From: Spartobacteria bacterium
Lineage (GTDB): Bacteria; Verrucomicrobiota; Verrucomicrobiia; Chthoniobacterales; UBA10450
Reading direction: 5' to 3'
Assembly (NCBI GenBank): GCA_021325495.1
Contig: JAJPGZ010000005.1
Coordinates: forward strand, 1 to 56,000
DNA: 56,000 nt
Made by a program: the position numbers and the translations under genes
Notes under the pieces: generated by a model
Databases searched by the model: none
What the model was told of the DNA's origin: nothing
The model's input: only the letters and a program-made list of their open reading frames with translations
Part shown: piece by piece, positions 26,365 through 35,399 of the stretch
Layout: each line of letters starts with the position of its first letter
Position numbering within the stretch: the stretch's first letter is position 1

Positions 26365-27471
26365 ATGAAAAAATTCCGCGTCTTCGCCACCTCGCGCATC
26401 GGTGATCCGGCTGAAAACAAATTGCGCGAGCGCGGTTACGACCTCGAAGTTTTCCAGGGACCGGAAGCGCCGCCGAGAGAACTCATCATCGAGAAAGTAA
26501 AAAGCGGCATCGACGGATTGATCACGACCTTGCGCGATAAGATCGACAAGGAAGTTTTCGAAGCGGGGAAGGGGACGCTAAAAGTCGTCGCGCAAATCGC
26601 CGTCGGCTTCGACAACATTAATCGCGCCGACGCGAACAAATACAAAATCCCATTCACGAACACGGCCGACGTTCTCACCGAAGCCACCGCGGAGTTTGCC
26701 TTTTTCATGATGGGCATGCTCGCGCGCAAAATGTGGCAGAGCGAGCGACTCGTTAGGGAACAAACCTGGCCGTCGTGGCATCCATTCCTGCCGTTTCTCG
26801 GCGATGAAGTTACGGGGAAGACGATCGCGGTCATCGGCACCGGCCGCATCGGGCTGGCGATGATTAAGAAATGTTCCGGGTTCGACATGAACATTCTTTG
26901 TTACGACCCCGCCTATCAAAACGAAAAATTCATCGCCGGCATCCAGGAACAGATGGATTTGCGGCACGCGCGCGGAATTCAACGCGAGAAGACGTGGATA
27001 AAATATGTCGATCTTGCGCAGGCATTGCGCGAAGCGGATTACATCACGATCCATGTGCCGCTGCTGCGCGAAGGCGAAACGGACAAGCCGACGTATCACC
27101 TCATCAACGAGCAAACGTTGAAGCAAATGAAGCCGACCGCCTATTTAATAAATAGCTCACGCGGTCCGGTCGTGGACGAAAACGCGCTGGCGAAAGCGCT
27201 CAAAGAAAATGTCATCGCCGGCGCCGCACTCGATGTTTTCGAAAAGGAACCGTTGCCGGCCGATTCGCCGTTGCTCGATCCCGCGATCGCCGATCGTTGT
27301 CGCGTGTTCCATCACTTCGCCAGCGGTGGAAAGATCACGCGGCTCGATGTCGATCCTGACAAAGGCATGGCCGGTCGCTGCGTGCAGGGATTGATCGATG
27401 TCTTGGAAAAAAATTACGGTGGCGATCCGGCGAAGATGCCGTACGTCGTAAACAAGGAGGCGTTTACATGA
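26365..27471 (+). CDS. D-isomer-specific 2-hydroxyacid dehydrogenase
   Basis: A 368-residue NAD(P)-dependent dehydrogenase of the glyoxylate/hydroxypyruvate reductase type. NAD-binding motif GTGRIG near residue 155, catalytic arginine in NSSRGPVVDE, glutamate in the FEKEPLP region and a histidine in FHHFASG, where the usual PHxGS is altered. The ATG at 26365 is formed by the last bases of a dispersed-motif copy (AAGATCGACATG) and gives the standard N-terminus; the longer frame runs into the aminotransferase gene. It overlaps the VOC gene by four bases. Confidence 0.92.
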   Translation: MKKFRVFATSRIGDPAENKLRERGYDLEVFQGPEAPPRELIIEKVKSGIDGLITTLRDKIDKEVFEAGKGTLKVVAQIAVGFDNINRADANKYKIPFTNTADVLTEATAEFAFFMMGMLARKMWQSERLVREQTWPSWHPFLPFLGDEVTGKTIAVIGTGRIGLAMIKKCSGFDMNILCYDPAYQNEKFIAGIQEQMDLRHARGIQREKTWIKYVDLAQALREADYITIHVPLLREGETDKPTYHLINEQTLKQMKPTAYLINSSRGPVVDENALAKALKENVIAGAALDVFEKEPLPADSPLLDPAIADRCRVFHHFASGGKITRLDVDPDKGMAGRCVQGLIDVLEKNYGGDPAKMPYVVNKEAFT

Positions 27472-27893
27472 TTAATAAGGTTGGAGTTCAACCGTATCTT
27501 TTTTTTGGCGGCCGCTGCGAAGAAGCGCTCGAGTTCTACAAGAAAACAATTGGCGCGGAAGTGCAGCAGCTTTCGCGTTTCAAAGAATCGCCCGAGCCAA
27601 TGCAGGGTTTGCCCGATTGTTTCGACGAAAAAATCATGCACGCCAGTGTGCGGGTGGGTGACAGCACGTTCATGGCGTCGGATGGACAATGCGAAGGCCC
27701 GCCGAACTTCGAAGGCTTCTCCATGTCGATCAACGTGCCTAACGAGGCGGAAGCCGAACACGTCTTCAACGCGCTGTCGCAAGACGGAATGGTCACGATG
27801 CCGCTCGAGAAAACTTTCTGGACGTCAAAGTTCGGAATGTTGCAGGACAAATTCGGCGTCGGCTGGATGGTTTCGGTCGAACACAAACCCTGA
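27468..27893 (+). CDS. VOC-family protein, PhnB/YjdN-like
   Basis: A 141-residue vicinal-oxygen-chelate fold protein of the PhnB (YjdN, DUF1428-like) group: GVQPYLFFGGRCEEALEFY at the start, the DKIMHAS-like DEKIMHASVRVGDS middle and the FGMLQDKFGVGWMV C-terminus are all typical. No metal triad of true glyoxalases is evident, so enzymatic activity is doubtful. ATGA overlap with the dehydrogenase gene makes it third in that operon. Thirty bases later a convergent POT transporter gene ends. Confidence 0.92.
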   Translation: MINKVGVQPYLFFGGRCEEALEFYKKTIGAEVQQLSRFKESPEPMQGLPDCFDEKIMHASVRVGDSTFMASDGQCEGPPNFEGFSMSINVPNEAEAEHVFNALSQDGMVTMPLEKTFWTSKFGMLQDKFGVGWMVSVEHKP

Positions 27894-27923
27894 ACGCAAG
27901 ATCGACAACGGCAAGATCGACAA

Positions 27924-29300
27924 TTACGTCTTGTCGTTAGGCGCGAGCAAATGCCCGAATAGTTTGCCGGCAAGGAGGAACGCGACCCCGGCGATTCCCG
28001 CGAGCGCGGCGTGCAGCAGCCAGAATTGGGTGGCCGGCATTTTCTCGAGCAATCCGCCGATCCAGCCGACAAGATTATTCCCGGCAAAGAAGGCGAGGTA
28101 ATAGACACCGATGATCGTGGCCGACAGTGCGGCCGGGGCGACGCGCGCGTAAAGAGCGAGCGAAACTGGAAAGACGTTGGCGAATCCGGCGCTGTTCAAA
28201 ACGTGAAACGCAATCAGCCAACCGATTGCAACCTTGTCGCCCGACCGCGCGGAAATCGCCGCTCCCATCGCCAACGAAAGCATACCGGTTACTGCGATCA
28301 CGCTGCCAATGGCGATCTTGGTGATTTCCGCCGGCTCGCGAAATTTCTTTGACCACACCCGCCAAAAGATGACGGCGATAAAAAGAAAACTGACTGACAC
28401 GATCGAGTCGAGCGTGATCAGCCACGTCGTCGGCATTTTTCTGCCGAAGAAAATAAGATCGGCGTGGTCCTGCGCCCAAATCATGTAGGCGTTGAAGATT
28501 TGTTGATTGGGAATGATCGCGATCGTCAGGAACGGTAGAAGCGCGAGTAAGACCACGATCGCGATCTTGTCGCGACGCGAGAGCTTCGGTTTCGCCTTCT
28601 TATTGTCGATCTTCTCCACCACCGGCGAATCGGACGGCAAATATTTTCGGCCTAACAAATAGATGGTGAGACCGATCAACATGCCGACGCCGGCCGCGCC
28701 GAATCCCCAATGCCACCCGTAAACTTCGCCGAGTGTTCCGGCGATAAGCGGCGCCGCGATCACACCGCCATTGATGAAGATGTAATAAATCTGAAACGCA
28801 TCGGCGCGGCGATTATCGCCCGGCGCGTAAAGCGCGCCTACCTGGCTGGCGAGATTTCCTTTGAAACAGCCGACGCCTAACAACAGACATGTGAGCGCGA
28901 TCAGAAACGTGACGTCGAACGCCATCAAAAAATGTCCGGCCGACATGAGCAGCGCGCCGATCGTGATCGTGCGCGTGCGGCCGAGCCAACGATCGGCAAT
29001 CAAACCGCCACCGATGGGCGTGAGATAAACGAGGCCGGTGTAGAGTCCGAAAATAGTTGAGGCGAGCGGCTGGACATCGAGCGCGCCGCGAAAATATTCG
29101 ATCGCGTGTCGAAACGGAACGAAGCCAGCGATGTGATCGACGTGCGGCGGGTGCAACAGCCGATTCACCATGTAAAGCACGAGCAGCGCCTGCATCCCGT
29201 AGTAGGAAAAACGCTCCCACGCCTCCGCGAACGCGATGTAACCAAGCCCGCGCGGATGTCCCAAAAAACTGCGGTCGTTAGGGTCGTGCTTCGTCTCCAC
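27924..29300 (-). CDS. Proton-dependent oligopeptide transporter (POT/PTR family)
   Basis: A 458-residue major-facilitator protein of the POT group that imports di- and tripeptides with protons. The PTR signature ExxERFSYYG is present (AEAWERFSYYG, residues about 25-35), followed by about twelve to fourteen membrane helices. An extended second signature (GGLIADRWLGRTRTI) follows. Single gene; its upstream side carries a dispersed-motif copy seven bases before the start. Peptide scavenging fits a soil organism. Confidence 0.94.
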   Translation of the reverse strand: METKHDPNDRSFLGHPRGLGYIAFAEAWERFSYYGMQALLVLYMVNRLLHPPHVDHIAGFVPFRHAIEYFRGALDVQPLASTIFGLYTGLVYLTPIGGGLIADRWLGRTRTITIGALLMSAGHFLMAFDVTFLIALTCLLLGVGCFKGNLASQVGALYAPGDNRRADAFQIYYIFINGGVIAAPLIAGTLGEVYGWHWGFGAAGVGMLIGLTIYLLGRKYLPSDSPVVEKIDNKKAKPKLSRRDKIAIVVLLALLPFLTIAIIPNQQIFNAYMIWAQDHADLIFFGRKMPTTWLITLDSIVSVSFLFIAVIFWRVWSKKFREPAEITKIAIGSVIAVTGMLSLAMGAAISARSGDKVAIGWLIAFHVLNSAGFANVFPVSLALYARVAPAALSATIIGVYYLAFFAGNNLVGWIGGLLEKMPATQFWLLHAALAGIAGVAFLLAGKLFGHLLAPNDKT

Positions 29301-29377
29301 GAATGAAAGATCGACAATTTAAAGCGGGGTCGTGGTAGGAAGTCGAGGCGTAACCGTAATACGGGCGCCCCCGTTTC

Positions 29378-29806
29378 TTACGAACGCTTGTCGCGGTTAT
29401 ACGGAATAATTTCGTCCCACTCGTTAGCCGATGAACGCGCGACGAATGCGTTGAAGACTTCGTGCGGGACGCCGGGTTTGATGAAAATGAAATCGCCGGC
29501 TTCGTTGTCGATCTTTTGTTTGAGTCCGTCGCCGAACTCGTGGCGCACTTTGCCTTCGATGATGTAAAGGATGACTTCGAAGCCGACGTGGATGTGCGCT
29601 TTGGCCACACCGCCGGGTGGAATGGTCGCGATGTTGGCCGAGAGTTTCGTCGTGCCGACGTTTTTCGCCGACATGCCTTGTTTATAATGGATGCCGTTCC
29701 AATCGCGCCGCGCGCCGCCGCCGCGGATGGTGAGGATGCCTTCGTGATTTTCGACCGCGCCGAGCTGCACGTTGTCTTTGTCGTCTTTCATAGCGATGTT
29801 GCGCAA
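29378..29806 (-). CDS. Cupin-domain protein
   Basis: A 142-residue single-domain cupin (cupin_2). Motif 1 is present around PPGGVAKAHIHVGFEVILYIIEG, with metal-type histidines in HIH, and motif 2 around GDFIFIKPGVPHEVFNA with its histidine. Soluble, no signal. Starts at 29806, or at the internal ATG at 29791. Divergent from the beta-propeller gene with 29 bases between starts, so they may share a promoter region. Substrate unknown; likely a small-molecule dioxygenase, isomerase or sugar-binding protein. Confidence 0.88.
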   Translation of the reverse strand: MRNIAMKDDKDNVQLGAVENHEGILTIRGGGARRDWNGIHYKQGMSAKNVGTTKLSANIATIPPGGVAKAHIHVGFEVILYIIEGKVRHEFGDGLKQKIDNEAGDFIFIKPGVPHEVFNAFVARSSANEWDEIIPYNRDKRS

Positions 29807-29835
29807 TCCTACGAAACCGCGGTTATTTTTGAATC

Positions 29836-30507
29836 ATGAATCGCAACCGATTGCCGGAAATTGTTGAGCGCAGGAAAATGAAGTCGCCGACCGTGACCCC
29901 GCAGGCGCTGGCGTGGGACGGTAAACATTTCTGGCTCAGCTCGCGCGATCTTGGAACGCTTTACAAGATCGACAATCAAACGTGGAAAATTGTCGATGAA
30001 ATCGATCCGCCGGGAGTGGTGTGGGCGGGCGTCTCGTTAGGCAACGGCGAGATGCGTTTCAATATCGGCAAAGGATTGAACGACGATCGCTACATCTATC
30101 GTTACACGCCGAAGGAAGGATTTACTCGATTGTTCGCCTGTCCGGACTTCACCGGCTCCTATCTCGGATTTGACGGCGAACATCTCCACATGAGCCAGTG
30201 GTACGAGAAGCACATCCTGAAATTCGACGAAAAAGGAAATGTGTTCGGCAAGATCGACATCGGCGAAGAAATCTGCGGGTTCACGTTCGTCGATGGCGCG
30301 ATCCTCGTCATTCGCGGCGTTGAGAACAAAAACGTGCCTAACAAATCCGAGGAATGGAAGATCGCGCGCGTCAATGGCAGCGGCGTCGAAGACATCGCGA
30401 CCGTTCCCTTCGCCTCGCGCTCCCTTGCGTTCGACGGCGAAAATTTCTGGTCGAACCATCGCGCGGCGAACGAAACGATTTCGTTCGCGCTTCCGAGCGC
30501 GGCATGA
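29836..30507 (+). CDS. Glutamine-cyclotransferase-like beta-propeller protein
   Basis: A 223-residue protein with repeated WDG/FDG strands: ALAWDGKHFWLSSRD, YLGFDGEHLHMSQW and SLAFDGENFWSNH. This is the pattern of five- or six-bladed propellers such as glutamine cyclotransferase or SMP-30-like proteins. No signal peptide, so cytoplasmic. Two dispersed-motif copies are in frame as KIDN and KIDI. Its stop overlaps the start of the GreA-like gene (ATGA). Function unknown. Confidence 0.75.
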   Translation: MNRNRLPEIVERRKMKSPTVTPQALAWDGKHFWLSSRDLGTLYKIDNQTWKIVDEIDPPGVVWAGVSLGNGEMRFNIGKGLNDDRYIYRYTPKEGFTRLFACPDFTGSYLGFDGEHLHMSQWYEKHILKFDEKGNVFGKIDIGEEICGFTFVDGAILVIRGVENKNVPNKSEEWKIARVNGSGVEDIATVPFASRSLAFDGENFWSNHRAANETISFALPSAA

Positions 30508-30953
30508 GTCGCGCATTCGTAAAGGAAGATGTCGATCTTCCGGAACGCAGTGGCCGGAAGCGTTCGGCTTCCGGCTTGCCACCGGGTGCGACGAATTACA
30601 TCACGGCGCGGGGCGCGCAGCGTATCCGCGATGCTCTCGCGCAGGCGCGTGCGGCAAATGATTCAGCGCGCGTCGCGGAACTCGAGCAGACACTCGCGTC
30701 CGTTCACGTTGTCGATCCACCCGACGCGCCATCGAACAGCGTTGCGTTCGGCGCCACCGTCACGCTAGACATCCATGGCACTGTCGAAACGCGCACCGTC
30801 GTCGGGGTTGATGAGCTCGATTTCGAGCGCGACGCGGTGAGCTGGATTTCGCCGTTAGGCAAAAACCTGCTCGCGGCCGACGCCGGCGATCGCGTTACGC
30901 TCGAAGACGGACGCGTCGGGAAGATCACCAGCATCGAATACCGATCGGCCTAA
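30504..30953 (+). CDS. GreA/GreB-family elongation-factor-like protein
   Basis: A 149-residue protein. The N-terminal half (about 35-75, ITARGAQRIRDALAQARAAND) resembles the coiled-coil of GreA but is short; the C-terminal half (about 80-149, SNSVAFGATVTL and ISPLGKNLLAADAGDRV) is the FKBP-like domain of GreA/GreB/Rnk that docks on RNA polymerase. A cleavage-stimulating acidic tip cannot be confirmed. Start ATG at 30504 overlaps the previous stop; longer upstream frame ignored. Probably modulates transcription. Confidence 0.88.
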   Translation: MSRAFVKEDVDLPERSGRKRSASGLPPGATNYITARGAQRIRDALAQARAANDSARVAELEQTLASVHVVDPPDAPSNSVAFGATVTLDIHGTVETRTVVGVDELDFERDAVSWISPLGKNLLAADAGDRVTLEDGRVGKITSIEYRSA

Positions 30954-30956
30954 CGG

Positions 30957-31463
30957 ATGCGGCCGAGGCGCGTGGTCGTGAACGACAAGATGCAGAATGG
31001 TTATGTCTATTTTCGGACGAAGCCGGTGGGGCGCGAATTTCGCCCCGGATTCGATCCGGAGCTCACGCCGCAGCAAATGCTCGCGCTCGGCGTCTTCGGC
31101 GGAAAATACATGACCGATTGTGGAAAAGAATTTCCGGTGAGCTGGTTCAGACGTGCAAAGCTTTCGCAAGATCGACATCGTCCTTCCCTGAATTATTTCG
31201 GCGTGAACGCATCGCAGCTGCTCGAAGTTTGGCGCAAGAAAGGTTGGATTCATCCCGACGATCCTCGCGGCTGGTTCCAATGGTATTGCCGATACTTTTC
31301 TGGTCGTCGCCACGAAGACGATCTGCGCCAGATCAAACGCTGGCGCGCAGTTCGGCGTCACATCGCGCAATTGAAGAAACATTGCGCGCGTGGCGAGTTG
31401 AATTGTCGCCGCCGCCAACGCCAGGCGCTATTGCATTGGGCCTACGATTCGCGAAAAATTTAA
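30957..31463 (+). CDS. Conserved hypothetical basic protein (168 aa)
   Basis: A 168-residue arginine- and tryptophan-rich soluble protein, three bases after the GreA-like stop. Segments FGVNASQLLEVWRKKGWIHPDDPRGWFQWYCRYF (split here: FGVNASQLLEVW, GWIHPDDPRGWFQWYCRY) and LGVFGGKYMTD look highly conserved, as in an uncharacterised family that also occurs in fungi and plants. A dispersed-motif copy lies inside. Function not known. Part of the four-gene plus-strand run. Confidence 0.75.
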   Translation: MRPRRVVVNDKMQNGYVYFRTKPVGREFRPGFDPELTPQQMLALGVFGGKYMTDCGKEFPVSWFRRAKLSQDRHRPSLNYFGVNASQLLEVWRKKGWIHPDDPRGWFQWYCRYFSGRRHEDDLRQIKRWRAVRRHIAQLKKHCARGELNCRRRQRQALLHWAYDSRKI

Positions 31464-31470
31464 CGAGATT

Positions 31471-32166
31471 ATGATGATTAAGATCGGAGTCGCGATAGTA
31501 GTAAGCCTAACGACAGCGCGAATCGCCGCCGCTATTGTTATCGAGTATGGTATCGCCAATCAGTACGAGATGGCCAAGATTGAGAAGGCGAACGAGGACC
31601 TAAGCAAAGGCAACTGGGAATCGGCCCTGCGCGGTGTGAATGAGCTCTTGCGAAGCGATGCAAAATTTTTTCCGGCCTATTTCATTCGCGCGGAGATTTA
31701 CATGGACCAACGCAAATGGGCGGCGGCCGTTGCTGACTGTGACGCCGGACTTAAGCTTGAACCGCACTTTATCGATCTCGCAATCATGCGCGCGATTTCT
31801 AACCGCGCGCTACGCAAGTATGCCGCCAGTATCGCGGAGCTCGATCACGTGATTGCGATTCATCCGACACGACTTAGCATCTTGAGCTGGGCGTTCGACC
31901 AACGCGCATGGTTGAGAGCGACCTGTCCTGATGCGGCGTTTCGTGATGGGCAAAAAGCAATCGCGGATGCCAAACGCGCGTGTGCCATCATGAAGTGGAG
32001 CGATGCAAACACGCTCGACACTCTGGCAGCGGCCTACGCCGAGGCGGGAGATTTCGATTCCGCGATCAAGTACGTGCAGCAGGCGATGACATTTAGCGCC
32101 GGGAAAACCGCTTTGTGCCGCGCGCACCTTGCGTCATTTCAACAGCACCGAGCGATTCGCGAATGA
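31471..32166 (+). CDS. TPR-repeat protein, exported or membrane-anchored
   Basis: A 231-residue protein with an N-terminal hydrophobic segment (IKIGVAIVVSLTTARIAAAIVIE) that may be a signal or anchor, then about four tetratricopeptide repeats (residues 30-220; LSKGNWESALRGVNELL, DQRKWAAAVADCDAGLKLEP, ALRKYAASIAELDHVIAIHP). TPRs mediate protein contacts. Seven bases after the preceding gene. The convergent monooxygenase gene ends two bases beyond its stop. Confidence 0.82.
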   Translation: MMIKIGVAIVVSLTTARIAAAIVIEYGIANQYEMAKIEKANEDLSKGNWESALRGVNELLRSDAKFFPAYFIRAEIYMDQRKWAAAVADCDAGLKLEPHFIDLAIMRAISNRALRKYAASIAELDHVIAIHPTRLSILSWAFDQRAWLRATCPDAAFRDGQKAIADAKRACAIMKWSDANTLDTLAAAYAEAGDFDSAIKYVQQAMTFSAGKTALCRAHLASFQQHRAIRE

Positions 32167-32167
32167 G

Positions 32168-32488
32168 TTAGTCGATCGATTCGAAGCCGGCGAACATTTC
32201 TTCGGCTTCGGCCAGCGTTTTCAACGGAACGCAATCGCACAACTCGAAAAATTTATTCCACATTTTCCAAACGTTTTCGTTTTTGTGCGCGGCGGCGATC
32301 GCTTCTTCCGATTTCCATTCCGAGACTTCGATGATGGTGCCGTCGCGCGCCCGCATGAGCGTGGTGGCGCGATCGGTCACGAGGCCTTCCTTGCGCAACG
32401 TCGGCACACGGCTGCGCACAAGATCGACAAGTTCCTTTTCGCGCCCGGGTTTGGGCCGATACGCGACAATGACAACTACGCCCGCCAC
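32168..32488 (-). CDS. Antibiotic-biosynthesis-monooxygenase (ABM) domain protein
   Basis: A 106-residue ferredoxin-like ABM domain (VVVIVAYRPKPGREKELVDLV, then VSEWKSEEAIAAAHKNENV). Relatives include haem-degrading IsdG and quinol monooxygenase YgiN, but most are uncharacterised. GTG start. It follows a short gap after the acyltransferase gene (nine bases), so they are probably cotranscribed. Confidence 0.88.
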   Translation of the reverse strand: MAGVVVIVAYRPKPGREKELVDLVRSRVPTLRKEGLVTDRATTLMRARDGTIIEVSEWKSEEAIAAAHKNENVWKMWNKFFELCDCVPLKTLAEAEEMFAGFESID

Positions 32489-32497
32489 GTCGTGATG

Positions 32498-33625
32498 TTA
32501 GATCGACATCTTCGCCGCGGGCGAGCGCGTTTTTGTTCGGAGCAGTTTGTTCACGAATGCGTTTGTCGATTTTTCCAAAATCATTCCCCACGCGCTCAGG
32601 ACCGCGAGCGTGATGACGAACGTGATCAAGAATGCGCCGATCGATTGCGGGCGAATCTTCAGGCCGAGCCAAATGACGTACGGTTGATGAATGAGATAGA
32701 GCCCGTACGAATATGTGCCGATGAGCGCGAACAATTTTGCCGGCGTTTGAATCATAGCGATCAATCCCGCGACGCCGACGATGGCGAGAAAACAACACGC
32801 GCCGGTGGCGAAATCAGCGAAGACGTAAGCGATGCCGTTGGAATATGTCTTTAGCGCGAACGGATATAAAATTAATCCGGCGATGAAGCCGGGGCCGCGC
32901 AAGAGAAGCCGCTCCACGCGCGATGTCCATCTTGTGTGCCACATGCCGAGCGCCATGCCGAGCGCGAACTCCGGCAGACGACAAATGGCAAAGCCGCCGA
33001 GAATCCAGAGGCCATGCTGCGGATAAACGTTGAGCATGAGATGGCGCGTGAAAAATCCGATCGCGCACGCGCCTAACAAAAAGACAACCGGACCCAGTTT
33101 TCGCGCCGCGAGAAAGAGCAGGGGAAAGAGAAGATAAAATTGAATGAGCATGGAGAAGTACCACCAGGCCGCGTTCAGATACATGAAGTTCATCTCGATG
33201 TTGATGAAGCGAAGGCCGAGCAAGCTCAGGATGATGCGTTCATCGACCGGCTCGAGCCGCGCGACGAAGGGCGAGAGCAGGTAAACCAAATGCGCGACCC
33301 AATACATGGGATAGAGCCTAACGAACCGATCGAAATACCATTTACCCCAGCCGACCTGGCCGGATTCGGCGCGCCGCATGGTCGATTGCATCAGCGTCAA
33401 TCCGCTCAAGATGATGAAGGCCCCGACGGCATGGAACCCGAGACCCGAAACCTGCCACCAGATCGTACGTAAGATCGACATCGTCGCCGCGGCGATGTTG
33501 TGCCAGTCGTTAGGCGGAAATTCGTAATGCTCGAAAACCGTTCGGAAAAAATGAAAGTAAACGACCCAGCAAATCGCGAGCGCTTTTGCGATGTCGATCC
33601 AGAGAAGTCGTTTTCGCTCCGTCAT
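32498..33625 (-). CDS. Acyltransferase 3 family membrane protein
   Basis: A 375-residue multi-helix acyltransferase of the OafA/NolL type that acylates surface sugars. It starts with the typical LLWIDIAKALAICWVVYFHFF segment with the catalytic-type histidine, and has about ten membrane helices. The conserved arginine pair region (FDRFVRLYPMYW) is present near residue 98. First gene of a two-gene minus unit. Target sugar unknown. Confidence 0.9.
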   Translation of the reverse strand: MTERKRLLWIDIAKALAICWVVYFHFFRTVFEHYEFPPNDWHNIAAATMSILRTIWWQVSGLGFHAVGAFIILSGLTLMQSTMRRAESGQVGWGKWYFDRFVRLYPMYWVAHLVYLLSPFVARLEPVDERIILSLLGLRFINIEMNFMYLNAAWWYFSMLIQFYLLFPLLFLAARKLGPVVFLLGACAIGFFTRHLMLNVYPQHGLWILGGFAICRLPEFALGMALGMWHTRWTSRVERLLLRGPGFIAGLILYPFALKTYSNGIAYVFADFATGACCFLAIVGVAGLIAMIQTPAKLFALIGTYSYGLYLIHQPYVIWLGLKIRPQSIGAFLITFVITLAVLSAWGMILEKSTNAFVNKLLRTKTRSPAAKMSI

Positions 33626-33670
33626 CGATGTTCAGATCAACGCGGACGCAAATCGGAGTAAAGTACGAAG

Positions 33671-34156
33671 ATGGTGGTGATCATCTGCGGAGTGGCCGGC
33701 GCGGGCAAGACGACGGTCGGAAAATTGCTCGCGCAAAAGCTCGGCTGGTGGTTTTTCGACGCGGACGATTTTCACACCGCCGCGAACATCGACAAGATGA
33801 AACAGGGCACGGCGTTGACCGACGAAGATCGACAATCGTGGCTCGAGCGCTTGCGCGAGGTCATCGTGCGCGCTCTGGACAAAAACGAAAACGCAGTGCT
33901 GGCCTGTTCCGCGCTAAAGCGAAAGTATCGCGACCGTCTGCGCGTGAGCGACGCAGTGAAGTTTGTCTTTTTGCGGGGCGATTTCGATTTGATCGCCGGC
34001 CAACTTCGGCAGCGCGCCGGGCACTTCATGCCTCCGGCATTGTTGCGGAGCCAATTCGCCGATTTGGAGGAACCTTCGCCGGAAGAAAACGCGATCGTGA
34101 TCGAGCTCGGCCGGGCACCGAACGAGCTCGTGGACGAAATCAGCGCGCGACTTTAA
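33671..34156 (+). CDS. Gluconokinase
   Basis: A 161-residue GntK-type kinase that phosphorylates gluconate to 6-phosphogluconate for the pentose phosphate or Entner-Doudoroff route. Walker A GVAGAGKTT at residues 7-15, DADDFH substrate segment, CSALKRKYRD and the RAGHFMP segment are all family hallmarks. Length is normal. It sits alone between unrelated convergent and divergent genes. Confidence 0.95.
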   Translation: MVVIICGVAGAGKTTVGKLLAQKLGWWFFDADDFHTAANIDKMKQGTALTDEDRQSWLERLREVIVRALDKNENAVLACSALKRKYRDRLRVSDAVKFVFLRGDFDLIAGQLRQRAGHFMPPALLRSQFADLEEPSPEENAIVIELGRAPNELVDEISARL

Positions 34157-34162
34157 CGCACG

Positions 34163-34612
34163 TCATATCTGCCGCTTTAAACGCAATCCGTCCTGCATTT
34201 GATCGACAACGTGAAATCCGAAGCGCTCGTATAGTCGCACTGCCGGATTGTTCGCCGGAACGTGAATGATTAGCTCCGATTGTTCCGGCGTCGCTTTTAC
34301 TAATTGTGTGAGCAAAGCCGCGCCCATTCCGCGACGTCGCATTTCCGGCCGGACCGAAAACGCCAGCTCCGGCGTGTCGTTAGGCGGAAATTTTCGCATC
34401 CAGACAGCGCCGAGCGTTTGCTCGGTCTGCCGATCTTGCGCAACAAATCCAACGTCGCCGGCGCGACCCCAACCTTCGACATAACGCGCGAGCTCCGGTT
34501 GTTGCACGATTTCGCGCGCGGGCCCGCCCTCCGAGGTGAGCAGCGCGACGTAAAGCATGTCCCAAAGGATAGTTTCATCCGCGGGCGTGAGTGGACGAAT
34601 CGCGTATTCCAT
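34163..34612 (-). CDS. GNAT N-acetyltransferase
   Basis: A 149-residue acetyltransferase of the GNAT fold. Acetyl-CoA binding motif A is RRRGMGAALLTQL (about residues 92-104), followed by the NPAVRLYERFGFHVV motif B. No substrate clue in the context. Its promoter region overlaps the beginning of the divergent creatininase-family gene. Confidence 0.92.
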   Translation of the reverse strand: MEYAIRPLTPADETILWDMLYVALLTSEGGPAREIVQQPELARYVEGWGRAGDVGFVAQDRQTEQTLGAVWMRKFPPNDTPELAFSVRPEMRRRGMGAALLTQLVKATPEQSELIIHVPANNPAVRLYERFGFHVVDQMQDGLRLKRQI

Positions 34613-34694
34613 GGTGCATCACAAACTAGCGCGGTCTGCTCGTTGTCGCACGATTGTTCGTGAATCTGCAAAACGTCTGCCGCAAACTCCGCCC

Positions 34695-35399
34695 ATGCGC
34701 ATCAGTGAGATGAACTGGATGATGGTGGAGGAGCAACTGAAACGCGACGATCGCTGCGTCGTGCCGCTCGGCAGCACCGAGCAACATGCGTATTTGAGCT
34801 TGAGCGTGGACAGCATTCTGGCGGAGCGACTCGCAGGCGAGGCGGGCGACTCGTTAGGCCTGCCGGTGTTTCCGGTGCTCGCATACGGCATCACGCCATA
34901 TTTTCGCGCTTATCCGGGAACGGTGAGCCTGCGCGTGCAAACGTACATGTCGATCTTGCGCGACGTGCTCGATTCCATCGCCGCCTGCGGATTCAAACGC
35001 ATCCTCATCGTCAATGGCCACGGCGGCAACACGCCGGGGCAGGGGCTCGTCGCCGAATGGATGGCGGACAATGCGGGCGTGCGCGTGAAGTGGCACAATT
35101 GGTGGAACGCGCCGAAAGTTTGGGCGCAGATTCAGTCGATCGATCCGAACGCGTCGCACGCGTCGTGGATGGAAAATTTCCCGTGGACTCGCCTAACGAA
35201 GGTGAAGATGCCGGCGGAACAAAAACCGATGTCTGATGTCGATCTTATCAAACAGCTCGATCCGCCGGCGCTCCGAAAATATTTAGGTGACGGAAATTGG
35301 GGCGGCCTGTATCAACGCAGCGACGAAGAGATGATGAAAATCTGGCGCGTAGCCGTCGAAGAAACATGCGACTTACTCAACACTGGCTGGCGCGATTGA
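34695..35399 (+). CDS. Creatininase-family amidohydrolase
   Basis: A 234-residue member of the creatinine amidohydrolase family. The ATG at 34695 gives the normal family start (MRISEMNWMMVEEQLKRDD, then VVPLGSTEQHAYLSLSVDS with the metal-binding Glu and His), and the second metal motif NGHGGN is near residue 113. Family members hydrolyse cyclic amides such as creatinine, mycofactocin or riboflavin-pathway formamides. The substrate here is unknown. It overlaps the next gene by 34 bases. Confidence 0.92.
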   Translation: MRISEMNWMMVEEQLKRDDRCVVPLGSTEQHAYLSLSVDSILAERLAGEAGDSLGLPVFPVLAYGITPYFRAYPGTVSLRVQTYMSILRDVLDSIAACGFKRILIVNGHGGNTPGQGLVAEWMADNAGVRVKWHNWWNAPKVWAQIQSIDPNASHASWMENFPWTRLTKVKMPAEQKPMSDVDLIKQLDPPALRKYLGDGNWGGLYQRSDEEMMKIWRVAVEETCDLLNTGWRD

